Shown in pieces: positions 30,138 to 40,559 of a DNA stretch of 64,000 nt. The notes under the pieces are model-generated. The model worked only from the letters and a program-made list of their open reading frames with translations, made no database searches and was not told the origin of the DNA. The DNA is from Diphasiastrum complanatum (taxonomy: Eukaryota; Streptophyta; Lycopodiopsida; Lycopodiales; Lycopodiaceae), in NCBI GenBank assembly GCA_029204225.1, contig CM055097.1:6901676-6965675 (forward strand). The letters are read 5' to 3'. Every line of letters begins with the position of its first letter. Position 1 is the stretch's first letter. Both the position numbers and the translations under genes were made by a program.

Positions 30138-31065
30138 TTACTTTCCCTTATCGAAGGTTAAATTTCTACTAGCAATCACTATCTTAGTAGCAACAAGAAT
30201 GTAAACTTTACTTTTCTCACTATACCCTACAAAGATGTCTTTTTGTAAATATAAGATTCTCCTTTGTCCTATCTTCAATAGGAACATGAGCATAGCATAT
30301 ACTACCAAAGATTTTGTAATTTTTTGCATTTTACTATAAGGAACTTCAAGTGGTGACTTACCGTCAAGATGGTCACTCGGCAACCTATTTTATAGATAGT
30401 TAGCCCTAGTTATTGCTTCACCGCATTAAAAAGATATAGGAAGAGATTTCTCCAATCTCATGGCCTTTGCACACCCACATAAGGTTCTATTCTTCCTTTC
30501 AGCAACCTCATTTTGTTGTGGAGTCCTTGGACATGACAGTTGCCTTTTGATTCCAAAAGCTCCAAAACTTTTCTGAGATGTACTCACTACCATTATTTGA
30601 TTTCAAATGCTTTGATCTTCATGTTCAGTTGATTCTTCACCATGGCTTTGAAGTGGATAGATCTCTCCATCACTTGTGCCTTGCTCTTAAGAAAATACAC
30701 CCATGTGTACCTACTATAGTCATCAATGAAAGTCAGCCCACTAATATCCGAAAGTTTAGTTGAAGAGGCTCCATTGCTCTTTTCTTTGATCTTTTGAAAG
30801 GTAACAAGTGATTTATCAAGAGCACATGCTTCACGTACTTTGACTATTGTATGAATTCCATGAGGCAGATCATCCATAGTGTAAGAGTAGGAACATAAAG
30901 AACATTGTCTAGCCTACTTCGATTAGTGCTGAAGAAAAGAGGAATGGTCCCTACACCTTCTATAGCACATTGAAGACCTGAACAATGGTTTGGAATGAGC
31001 CTATACAAAGTTTTGATACCTTGGCAAAGTTTTACCCAAGATTGGCTATTGATATGATTGATCAC
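30138..31065 (-). pseudogene. Ty1/copia fragment (protease end to integrase)
   Basis: Order on the minus strand: EGVGTIPLFFSTNRSRLDNVLYVPTL (end of protease region), a GAG-pre-integrase remnant (DKSLVTFQKIKEKSNGAS), integrase core TFIDDYSRYTWVYFLKSKAQV with the first catalytic-region Asp pair, then the integrase C-terminal region DIFVGYSEKSKVYILVATKIVIASRNLTFD. Stops and deletions separate them. No RT was seen next to it. Confidence 0.78.
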
Positions 31066-31639
31066 TTTACAACCAAAACTAGCAAGCTAGAAGATAGAAA
31101 GCTAGAAAGTGACAGTGTTGGATCCAATCACGTTGTATCAAGGAATTCTGTAATGATATGTACTTAGGTGATGGATTGTAGGGTAGAGCTACCTTTCATT
31201 TCTTGTCCTCAGTGAGTTCTAGCTTCTAGGTCAGGGTATATTTATTTAGTATACCACATGAGTTTTTAGTACTGTGCAACTATGATTCAAATTGATTAGG
31301 TTATTTTTCTGTAGGATACAATCATATGTATTAATATCAAAACTAGGTGAATATAGAACCTAAACGATTTGGAAAACACTTTACGCCAGTAGAATTTTGC
31401 TTTGTATCCCAAATGAGCTAAAAAAAACATTTGAATTGTGATTCTTTAGAGCTCTAGCATTACACCCCATTTTTTTGCGTGGGGCGTTTGTATGTGGTCC
31501 ATGACATTGTGGGCACCAGGTATCTTCTCACCTATGAATAGCGTTGCCAGATAGAAATTGCCCTGGCAACTAACTCTGAATAGATTTTAAGGTTTTGTTG
31601 GGTTTCTTCATTGATTTTCTCCATCTGTTGTCGATGTTG

Positions 31640-32290
31640 TTGATTCATCGACTCGAATCGAGACTTTCAGACTTGGTTTGAATCTCGGGGCTCACTTGGA
31701 CGATTATCAGGGTAAACACGGTGAGCTTTTCTCACTTTTTGGTCATCATCATCAGACCCTTCATCTTCTTCACAAATGGCATCGGACATAGCAGATTTAA
31801 GAGTAAAATACTCTTCGCTAGGTTTAAGCTCTTTACGGATGTGTCTTGGAACGCCTACTATAAACGATATGATCAACATTTTATCAGTTGGTTGTTCCTG
31901 GACTTAACTTCTGAGACGCTTGAAGTGCTTGATGTAGTCACATACGTGTTCATCTTTTTTGATCTTTTATATTACTAAGGCGTACAAAGGGGCTTTCTGT
32001 GAGTCTAAAAGGTTGGAAGCGTTTAATGAAAGACTCTTTCAGTTCTGACCAATCTCGTCGATCATCACGATCGAGGTTAAAAAACCAGTCTCGTGTTTTA
32101 TCTACCATGGTCATTGAAAAAAGTTGGAATTTTGCATTGTCAGTATATTCTCCATACACTTCGCATGCATTCTCAAAGACTTGTAAAATCTATGAGGGTC
32201 CTCATTACCGTCGAACTTTGGTACTTCTAGTCGGGGTGTTCGTTTGTCAGATCTTGCGGCATGGTGAGCATGGTGAATAGTGTGATCGTC
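31640..32290 (-). pseudogene. Ty3/gypsy gag fragment
   Basis: Minus-strand frames include FQLFSMTMVDKTRDWFFNLDRDDRRDWSELKESFIKRFQP, the W..L....DW..L...F...F pattern of Retrotrans_gag proteins. A downstream frame (31879-31667) has KSAMSDAICEEDEGSDDDDQKVRKAHR. No pol follows. It is broken by stops. Confidence 0.7.
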
Positions 32291-32299
32291 AGGATTAGG

Positions 32300-35040
32300 T
32301 GTCCATTTGGATGGTCCAGGATCTTGGTTTACATGAGATCTAAGACGATAGGGCTTGTTCTCATCATTTGGATGATTGGGCAGTTAAATGCACTGTGTCG
32401 GATGCAATTGAGTGATTGTGTCGGATGGAACAGTATTAGATACAAATCGTCGGATGACAGACATGTGATTCAGAGTTTATGGGCACTTTTTTGGCAATGT
32501 CTTATCAAATTTCTTGGCATACAAACACTTCTGGGGAATGTATCAAGCATATCATTTATTTCCTATGACCAATCTCAAATTTTTAATCACATCTTAGAGG
32601 ATTATCTTTGTAACTTTGTCTTTTCTAGAGGTTCTGATTGGGGTTTTTTCTACCATTTACTGGACTCAGCGACAAGAGTTATGTTGATATTAGTGCTGTT
32701 TTAGAAATTTCCAGCTGTCTCAAGGTTATTAGCCCATTTTGGCTGCCGTTTACTGAATTCAGTTACAAGGGTTATGTTGATATTAGTACCCGTTTCACAC
32801 CAGTTTGCCTGTCCTTGTTTTACAGATGATTAGCTGCTGGATTGGCTTGGGTCCATTATCTTCATTCTTGAAGGAATGAAGGCCAAAGTGGCCTAGAACT
32901 TCCTAAAAAAATTTCAACCTGAAATTCATTCAAAGGGCCCAACAGACGAGATTCAACTGAAGCAAAATAAGCTTCAGATTGAAGAAATAGAATAATTCCT
33001 TCTTTTGGCCATAACTCTCTTAGTTTAAGGCCCTCTGTGGTGGAACTTGGTGCTACTACATCCAAACTGAAGGTAATTGAGATACTGGCAAGCATTGTGA
33101 AAATGTCACCTTTTTTGGCAAGCTCTTACTAAATTTCTTGTTATAGAAACATTTATGCATCAAACATATCATGTGTTTGCATATGAACAGTCTGAAGGCC
33201 TTGATCACATCATAGATGATTATCTGCTGAACTTTGTTTTTTCTAGAGTTTCTGATTGTTGGCTGTCCTACCGTTTACTGAATTCTTGACACCAGTACTT
33301 GTTTTACACTTTTCCAGCTGTCTCAAGGTTATTAGCCTATTTTGCTATTCTCCCTTATTTTACAGATGATACAAACTTCCATGTTGCATTGTTTCTGGAT
33401 GAGTTTCATGAGATTCCAAAAGTGCCTTTAAAATTTGATCTATGCGCATATCGTGATATGAGCACAATATAGTAAGCATTGTCAGGAGCTCGCTTTTGTT
33501 GAGCCATTGTCCTTCTGTTTGGTCATTATATCACTTTGCAAGGTGCAACGTTCTGCTAGCGCTCCTTTGAGATTATTAAAGTCCTCACCTAGTTCTTATG
33601 AGCTCGAACTCCTTACTGTAGCCTGTATCCAAAGATTTTATGTTAAGTCTTCTCCGAGCTTCCTTTCCAAACTCAGATACAATTGGGCTTATCTTTCCTT
33701 TGGACATTGATCTATGCTTTTCCTTCTCGTGGTTATAATTTTAAGGCACAGGTTTGTGGGCCTTGAGTAACTCGTACAATGGCAGCTTAGACCTTTTCAT
33801 GAAAGTACTTGAGAGACCGGGGAAGGCTTCTATGTATTTTTATGCTTTCAGATTATCCCTTTGTTGTAAGGGAATAGCTTCTGTTGTAGCATTCATAACT
33901 CTTGTAGGTTGATGCCCTTTTGTTCATACTCTAAATCAACACTGCTCTCCCTCTTTTTAATACTTAACTGACCCCGAGGGCAATGCATTTTATTGTAGTG
34001 CGGAGAGTTATGGGCATTCACAAGCAGCTACTTTTGGGTCTCAGGCCCCTGTTGTTGTTTCATGTCAATATTTGTATATGGATCATTTATTTTTGGCAGA
34101 TTAGTTACTAGGCTACTATTGGGCCCTTGTTCGGAACTCACTTACCTAATATCTCCAAACAGTATAAATAAGCCAGTGGGGCCTCATTTGTATTGGTGAT
34201 TGATTGGAGAGTAGAGCTCAGCTTATTGAGTTCATCCTTTCATTTCGAGCTTGTTATTCTCGGCTAATATTGACTAGCAGATTGGCATTTCAGCTGTACA
34301 TCTGATGGGTCGTTCACCGGTCATTTCAGAGTTCGTAGAGCTATCCTTCTTGAAGTGTGCACTGTGAACCCTGTTTTATATAAACTTTGTATCTTTAAAG
34401 TAATTCAAGAATTTGAATCAATGATCAACCAAGTATAGCTCATTCAAATTTTTTGTCTGAGGTATTTGTAGAACCTACCAATGGTTTTTTCTGTCATTTG
34501 TTTCTTCTGGCTTTTTTTGGTTCGAAAATTCTGATCATTAGTGGGTTTGCAAAACCGTGCTATCTTAGGCTCTTGTCACCATAGTTGCTAGGGAATGTGT
34601 TCCCACCCCCGGGAACATGGGAGAGTGTTCCATTTCAGGGGACGCTTTTCCATTCGCCATTCCCAGACTGTTCCCTGTACCGCTTTAGATTTGGGACCAA
34701 TTTTGTTCGCTTTTGACGTAACTATTTTCCCTTTGGCCCCAGTTGTTTCGCTTGCAAGGCCAACTTTTTCCCTCCCAGCATACATGCTAACTATAATTTG
34801 AGTGTTTTAACCAAAAATTTATTTCACATTTTTGAGAAAAAAATAATATGTGATGTCACAGCTTTCCCACACCACTCTACCTCCCCACTGCCCCCATGGT
34901 AACGTTCCCATTCCCTGGGGTTCAGACACTCTTCTGTTCATGTTCACTGGAAACTATGCTTGTCAATTTTAAACTATTTAGTTGTCTTTTTCAAAGCCTT
35001 TGCTTGATCTTTCATTCAACCTAATCTATTGCTTCTGCAG
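32300..35040. other. Intronic sequence before SWC4-like exon 4
   Basis: No gene was recognised. A segment around 32.58-32.83 kb (TTTTCTAGAG.TTCTGATTG, CCAGCTGTCTCAAGGTTATTAGCC, TTTTACAGATGAT) recurs in reduced form at 33.21-33.37 kb, a tandem-type duplication. A TATAAATAAG motif with CT-rich sequence lies at 34.16-34.2 kb and could be LTR or promoter-like. A GGGAAC-rich partly palindromic block at 34.57-34.97 kb is listed separately. Confidence 0.5.
34575..34970. repeat. GGGAAC/GTTCCC-rich inverted-repeat-like block
   Basis: The left part holds CATAGTTGCTAGGGAATGTG, GTTCCCACCCCCGGGAACATGG and further GTTCC/GGAAC motifs. The right part has CCATGGTAACGTTCCCATTCCC and ends AACTATGC, roughly inverted relative to the left start. 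Arms are imperfect, so this is a MITE candidate at best. Confidence 0.35.
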
Positions 35041-35121
35041 GTTCAATGGAAGGAAACTGAAGTCTCAGTCTTGCATGATAATCCCTATGCTGATATCCCC
35101 CCAACGCCTACCACCCCAAAG
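35041..35121 (+). CDS. SWC4: SWC4/DMAP1-like exon 4 (visible)
   Basis: Acceptor GCTTCTGCAG, donor CCAAAG|GTAATT. 81 bp, 27 residues, VQWKETEVSVLHDNPYADIP followed by PTPTTPK. It continues the LNLQKQ helix of exon 3 and then enters the disordered C-terminal tail. Confidence 0.86.
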
Positions 35122-35203
35122 GTAATTGCTTCAATAAAATGCATTGGGCATCTAAAAAGGTGTGATATTGCTGGAATCATTTATGACTGGTAGTTTTCTG
35201 CAG

Positions 35204-35276
35204 AGGGCACAGCGTGGAAGTGATCATGAACGTGTCTCTATACGTGCAGCTACTCTGGGACCAGATGTTGATACAG
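35204..35276 (+). CDS. SWC4: SWC4/DMAP1-like exon 5 (visible)
   Basis: Acceptor TTTTCTGCAG, donor ATACAG|GTTAGC. 73 bp, encodes RAQRGSDHERVSIRAATLG and PDVDT, and ends in phase 1, completed by the first bases of exon 6. Confidence 0.82.
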
Positions 35277-35589
35277 GTTAGCATAGCTACGAGTTGATTC
35301 GAATGGGTTTCATTCAGATGGGTTGAAAAAAAAATCATAAGCTTGAATCGTTCTATAGCAGAACGATTAAAGATAACCTACTTGGTCTTCAAAATCTAAA
35401 GAAATGAGCACATCTAACCAAATTGGCTTGGAGGTTGAAATTGTGATTGTTTGTTACAATGCAGTGTTTTGTTCTACCCTTGTGCATGCACATCAGAGTT
35501 TGTTTCAGTTCTGTTTCACTTTTTCCTAGATCTGAATGTATGTGATTTGTTGTGGATTTTTAACAATCCTGGGGATATGTTTGGCACAG

Positions 35590-35624
35590 GTGAACGATCA
35601 GGCAAGCGGGAACACAAGCGTAAG
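35590..35624 (+). CDS. SWC4: SWC4/DMAP1-like microexon (35 bp)
   Basis: Acceptor TTGGCACAG, donor CGTAAG|GTAGGT. Encodes GERSGKREHKRK with the split Gly codon, a basic nuclear-localisation-like stretch typical of this family's C-terminus. Too short for an ORF search but required to keep phase with its neighbours. Confidence 0.85.
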
Positions 35625-35750
35625 GTAGGTGATTCGTGCTTTCTGGCCTTGAGTTCTATGTATACCTGTAATCCTTGATGGGTTCCTGTACCATGGCTTA
35701 TAAAGATACTCTTTACAGTGTTTTAATTATTGCCCTGTATCTTTACGTAG

Positions 35751-35831
35751 GTTCCTGCAAGGTTTTCCGGTACTCCACCTTCACCACATCATCAAAAACG
35801 AACCCGAAAGTTAAAATCTCATGAAGGCTAA
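35751..35831 (+). CDS. SWC4: SWC4/DMAP1-like last exon
   Basis: Acceptor CTTTACGTAG. Encodes VPARFSGTPPSPPHQKRTRK then LKSHEG and a TAA stop at 35829-35831. The PPSPP plus basic cluster is the usual end of plant SWC4/DMAP1 proteins as remembered. The 3'UTR follows; its end could not be fixed. Confidence 0.87.
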   Translation, partial: VPARFSGTPPSPHHQKRTRKLKSHEG

Positions 35832-36935
35832 TTGTGCTGTGTTTCTAGGCAAACGATCCTCCAATACTGGAGTTGACCTATATCGGAATGAACAACTTTC
35901 AGCTCATATGTGCTATATTTTCTCCAATTGGCTTGGCTCAATTTTGCATCCAATTGGCTCCAAAGTTTGACAAGGCTGGATTTTTCCAGCAGTACTCTTC
36001 AAGGAAGTATTGGCAGCCATGATTCATATGTGCAGGCTATGTAATATGTATATATTTGTGACTTGCCCTTTCTTTGAGCCCATTTGAACTCCATATGTTC
36101 TTTTGCAGTTTTCCATGCCCATCTTGGATATGCTTTGTTGGCCAATAATTCTGCTTGACATGCTTTACATGAAGAAAGGACACATTCACAATGCAATTTT
36201 CAGTCAATTCGAGCCAGAATGATTGGCATGATGGAGGCACTGGAAGAAATCCAGCAGGGCTTTATCAAACAGTAATGCTCTTCGCTGGAATCAAATCTTG
36301 TACTCATTGGACGACAGAACCATTCTTAAAGTGGTAGTGCTCACTAAATTTCTCAAGAAGTTGTTTTGTTCTGTTTTCTCTTTACCTTTTGCACTAAAGA
36401 TCTGTAATTGTTAAAGGTTTCTTAAAACTTACAAGTGAAGGATTCCCTCAAAAAGTGAAAGTCCATTCCACGGTGGAAAAGTCCCCTCCATAAAATTTAC
36501 CTGCCCGGTAAACCATAAAGTCCACAATTAGAAATTCACATGCCTATGAAGATTTTCACTGCTGGTATAATCGTTAATTAATCTGGTATGACTTAATTGA
36601 AGAGAATGATGCCCAAATATTTTCTACTGCACAGCTTACAAGTGTTGTGCTAGAGTAAGTAAAAGGTAATGGTCTTTCTAGAGACCTTCAGCTGACTTTC
36701 GAAATTATGTCTCGCCCTAAATTGAGACATAATGTAAATTATGTCTCAACCTAAATTATGTCCCGGTAAACCATTCCCCCATACAACAAGGTTTATGATC
36801 TGGAGATTCATATGTTATGATAGTTCTGTCCTTTAGGCTCAAAAGAAGGTCAAGATTTTTGGGAGCCTTCAATATCAATTTAGGTTGAGAAAAATGGTTA
36901 AATGTTTAGTTTGAACAGTGCAGTAAAGTTATAGT
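35832..36935 (+). other. SWC4-like 3'UTR and downstream flank
   Basis: AT-rich non-coding DNA after the stop codon. No clear AATAAA-type signal was fixed with confidence. A small inverted/direct repeat of AAATTATGTCTC and TTGAGACATAAT lies at 36698-36765. No gene was recognised. Confidence 0.5.
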
Positions 36936-37514
36936 TTACATTTTTCTCTTCATCTCAATGATAAAATTACATTCTTCTATTCCTAATAAAGTACGAAACT
37001 TTTCAAATTTACATCTACCTAATGACTTGGTAAAAATATCTGCCATTTGATCTTCAGATTTACAAAAAATCAAGATCAATGGTTCCATCAAGTATTTTCT
37101 CTCGAACAAAGTGATAATGTATTTCGATGTGCTTGGTTCGAGCATGTAGAACTGGATTTTTGGCAAGGTGAATGCAGCTTCGGTTGTCACAAGAAATAGT
37201 AGTCGCATCCACCTGTGATTGACCTAAATCAACAAGCAATCTTCGTAGCCATACTGCTTCCTTTGTAGCATTGTTGAGTGCACGATGTTCAGCTTCCGTC
37301 GAAGATAAGGCTATTGAAGGTTGCTTTTGCTGCTCCATGAAATTGCAACTGTACCATAACTAAATGTATGACCACTGGTAGATCTTCTATCATCAATATT
37401 ACTTGCCCAATCAGCATTTGTGTAACCTACCAACATTGGCGCTTCAGGTTGATCATACTTCAAACCAAAATTCAACGTCCCTCGAATGTACTTGAGAATA
37501 CGTTTAGCAGACAC
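36936..37514 (-). pseudogene. Copia RNase H domain
   Basis: Frames include GYTNADWASNIDDRRSTSGHTF, ALSSTEAEHRALNNATKEAVW and KNPVLHARTKHIEIHYHFVREK, the typical copia RNase H signature set. At least two frame changes separate them. Confidence 0.85.
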
Positions 37515-38437
37515 TCCCAGTGTGCTTGACTAGGATTTTGCATAAATTGACTAACAACACCAACAACATAAGAAATATCAGGTCGTGTGTGTGTCAAATA
37601 GATCAAACTACCCACCAGCTTCCTGTACAAGTAAGCATCTACTTTCTCAGATTCATCATATGCAGTAAGCTTCATGTTGACATCCATCGGTGTACTCAAA
37701 GGCTTACAATCCTGCATATTGAACTTATATAGCAAGTCTTGTGCATACTTGCTTTGTGTAAGAAAGACAACCTCTTTCTTTTGCCATACTTCAATGCCAA
37801 GACAATAGTACATCAATCCTAGATCGCTCATGTCAAAAGCATTGGAAAGATTTGATTTGATTTCATCAATTAAGCTCTCATTACTTCCTGTAATAATCAA
37901 CATCCACGTACAAAACAATGAACACTATATTTGAATCTTGCTTTAGAATGTAAAGATTAGAATCAGCCTTACTCTTTACCATTCCCCTTCGTTTGAAGTG
38001 TTCATCAATGCAAGAGGACCACGTGGTGCTTGCTTCAATCCATAGATAGCTTTGTTGAGTTTACAAACAAGATGCTCTCTCTCTGGCTCAACAAATCCTT
38101 GAGGTTGTACTGATAAGTACCATTTAGGTACTCTCTAAGGGATTTCAGCTTCAAACTTATCTTTTTCCATTGGCTCTTCTGCATCAAAATCCATTTCTTT
38201 CTTGACTTGTACTTTCGCTCCCTCATCAAAAGGTTTAGTGATTTCTTCAGATTGTTTACCTTGACCCATCTCGTCAAATGTAGCATCCCTAGAAATCACA
38301 AGCTTCTGTGCATTTGTATCATACATCCTATATGCCTTGGCCTTCTCATCATATCCAACGAAAACACACTTGACAACTTTTGCATCCAATTTTTCTTCGT
38401 TTCTCATCAGGAATATGAGCATAAGCATCACAACCAA
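37472..38437 (-). pseudogene. Copia reverse transcriptase
   Basis: Recognisable parts: EIPYREYLNGTYQ-like linker, FKARLVCKL-like region broken near 38.05 kb, then around 37.9 kb a Tyr-Val-Asp catalytic site disrupted by a small deletion that shifts the frame, then SNAFDMSDLGLMYYCLGIEVWQ, LTQSKYAQDLLYKF and YRKLVGSLIYLTHTRPDISY. The damaged catalytic motif means the enzyme is dead. Confidence 0.82.
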
Positions 38438-38457
38438 ATACTCTCAAATGAGAAATA

Positions 38458-39058
38458 TTAAAGTTTCTTTCCAGTAAAAGCTTCATGAGGTGTCTTACCT
38501 TCCACATATTTCGTAGGACACCGATTCAGGATGTGCGTAGCTGTGCTGCAAGTTTCTGCCCAAAAGGTGTTTGGCATACCCTTGCTTTTGAGCATTGCTT
38601 TGGGCATCTCAACAATGGATCTATTCTTTCGCTCATCAACTCCGTTTTGCTGCGGTGAATAAGGTGTTGTAGGCTGCCTCTTGATCCCTTGATCTTTGCA
38701 AAAATCAATAAATTCTGCTGAAAAATACTCACCACCTTCATCAGAACTCAAAGTTTTGATGGAACTTCTTGTTTGCTTTTCAACTAATGCCCTGAATTCC
38801 CTGAACTTAGCAAAAGCGTTTGATTTCTTGCTTATGAATAAATCCAAATGCATCTGCTATAATCATCAAATAAGGTAATAAAGTAAGAGCAACCACTAAG
38901 AGATTTAGTCTGCATTGGTCCACATAGATCATTGTGGACAAGATCCAGGATGCCATTGGCTCTCCTTGCTCCATCTTTGGAAAACCTCTCTCTGTGTTGT
39001 TTTCCCAAAATGCAACCTTCATAGATTTTTCCTTCAAAAGAAATATCAGACAATCCAA
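38458..39058 (-). pseudogene. Copia integrase
   Basis: CILGKQHRERF (end of the zinc-binding part), DLCGPMQTKSLSG and FDDYSRCIWIYS, then after a frame change SDEGGEYFSAEFIDFCKDQGI, YSPQQNGVDERKNRSI and FWAETCSTATHILNRCPTK. The Asp-Asp-Glu core residues are visible in D..CGP, SDEGGE and ERKN contexts. Confidence 0.85.
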
Positions 39059-39134
39059 TAACTAGATTACCTCTTCTCAGAATCTGTAAACTTTGAACAC
39101 TGATATGACCAAATCGTTGATGCCAAAGATCACT

Positions 39135-39578
39135 TCAACTATCAACAGTGCTTACCATAGCTTGAGTAAAAGATCTCGCATTTAGTTTGTAGAGTCGATT
39201 TCCGTTGACTCTAGCTCCTGTAGCAATCACTTTGTAGTGATTCTTGATGTCCTTGACGAGACATTTGTCGCTATCAAACTCAACCTTGAGTTGTTGATCA
39301 GCCATCGTCCCAACTAATAGTAAATTGTTGGCTAAACTAAGAACATATTGCACATTGCTTATTCGCTTTATCATTCTGCTAGCTAGCTTCACTGGTACCA
39401 TTCCAAATCCTTTCACAGGTAGCAATTGGCCATCAGCTTGTCCAACTTCATCGCCATTGTGGATTTTCTTGAATTCCAAAAACCACTCCTTTCTCGAAGT
39501 CATGTGCTTGGACGCTCCACCGTCAATGTACCAGATATCCTTTGCTTCGTCACTTGTCATTAGTGCCCTAATGAACAA
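39135..39578 (-). pseudogene. Copia protease
   Basis: WYIDGGASKHMTSRKEWF carries the aspartic protease site (DGGAS rather than the usual DSGAS). It is followed by the loop and flap region VKGFGMVPVKLA and VQYVLSLANNLLLVGTM. The 147-residue frame is open throughout and ends near the GAG-pre-integrase part. Confidence 0.82.
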
Positions 39579-39930
39579 GTTTGAGCTTTCACCTGTATCA
39601 TCTTCATATTGATCATCATCGAGTTGATGTTGATTAACATAATTGTCTTCATCTCAAGCTGTTCAATGTCAATTGAACGATCTCTCAATCCTATACTCGC
39701 TCTCCAACGGCAGCTAGTTGATCACGGATCTCCTTTACTTTCAATAGGTGATCGACAATAGTTGCATCATCATCCATCTGTAATGTGTGCAGCTTCGTCT
39801 TCAGGAATAGCACTTGAGATGTGTTTGTGGTCTGAAACAATGCCTTCAACGTATCTCACACTTCTTTCGGTCCTTTCGAATCCGAAATGTAGGGAATGAT
39901 AGCATCTCTGACTGACAAGTTGATGACATT

Positions 39931-40212
39931 CTATGCTTTTTGTTTCCTCCTATCAAATGTCCGTTGATCTTCTTCAATCATTGGCCTTGTCTCCTCACCT
40001 GTCATGATCTCCCATAGCTCCTTTTCCATCAGAATGTTCTTCAGTTTGAATTTCCAAACTGCATAGTTGTCGGCTCCTTCCAATTTGCTTGACTCATTGA
40101 GAATGCTTTCGCTTAGCGTTGCCATAACTTCAAGTAGATGACTTCGGATTGCAAAAATGATTGTAAAAATGGAAAATTTGCTACAAAATTGACAAATGAC
40201 GTTTCCGACCAC
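39931..40212 (-). pseudogene. Copia gag, N-terminal part
   Basis: ATLSESILNESSKLEGADNYAVWKFKLKNILMEKELWEIM is the L.G.NY..WK..M...L usual start of copia gag. The frame stops at 39931 and further gag-like coding continues in another frame to about 39.7 kb. No zinc knuckle. Confidence 0.78.
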
Positions 40213-40559
40213 TTTCCAATCCGAACTATGGATTGAAAGTTATGCCAAATTGAAGATTTTGGCCTTAAAATGGCTCACAACTGCCCTTAAACCTAAAAAA
40301 TGACAATTATTGCCAAACTATCGATTTTTATATCAGTTTGTAGCCCTTTGTAACAAACAACATAGCTCCTGTCTAATCAAATCCCAAAAACAGTCTCTCC
40401 AGCTAGGTCAAAACATCACTATGTTTTCTGCTTACCTGCAAAAATACCCAGTGGACAGAGCCCCAAAGAGGAAGGGACAATCCTCAACTTAAGTTCACAA
40501 GAGTTGGGACCCTTCAAGATGAAATTTTTTTAATGAAGAGTTAATATTTCTACCCTTCA
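40213..40559. other. Sequence 5' of the Copia gag, nothing recognised
   Basis: Would hold the leader and primer site of the minus-strand Copia element if intact. I could not identify a primer site or LTR end here. Confidence 0.4.

Larger units (their letters stand above)
1955..35831 (+). other. SWC4: Gene span: SWC4/DMAP1-like chromatin complex subunit, 3' half
   Basis: Seven exons with consensus-type splice sites spell one continuous C-terminal protein region of about 216 residues: 1955-2128, 2327-2437, 28315-28410, 35041-35121, 35204-35276, 35590-35624 and 35751-35831. Landmarks in order are [68 protein letters not shown], a PPTPTTPK stretch, SGKREHKRK and a basic end with PPSPPHQKRTRK. 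From family memory this matches plant SWC4/DMAP1 (SWR1-C and NuA4 subunit, nuclear, H2A.Z deposition and histone acetylation). The SANT/Myb-like N-terminal part lies upstream of the window. Introns are 198, 25,877, 6,630, 82, 313 and 126 bp. The assignment rests on motif recognition; a protein search would settle it. Confidence 0.85.
36936..40212 (-). mobile_element. Ty1/copia element, degenerate
   Basis: Minus-strand order gag, protease, integrase, RT, RNase H is that of Ty1/copia. Coding is cut by many stops and frame changes. The gag is short: between the N-terminal gag and the protease there is only about 350 bp and no CCHC knuckle is visible, so part of gag is deleted. Flanking LTRs could not be paired. 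Confidence 0.85.

Noticed and set aside
34588-34801. Short frames on both strands at 34.6-34.8 kb as an extra SWC4 exon
   Set aside because: The SWC4-like protein is continuous from exon 3 (LNLQKQ) to exon 4 (VQWKETEV) with no missing segment, so no extra exon is needed.
36698-36765. Small hairpin with AAATTATGTCTC repeats as a terminator
   Set aside because: Plant Pol II genes do not use hairpin terminators, and the repeat is also direct, so it is more likely a small transposon scar.
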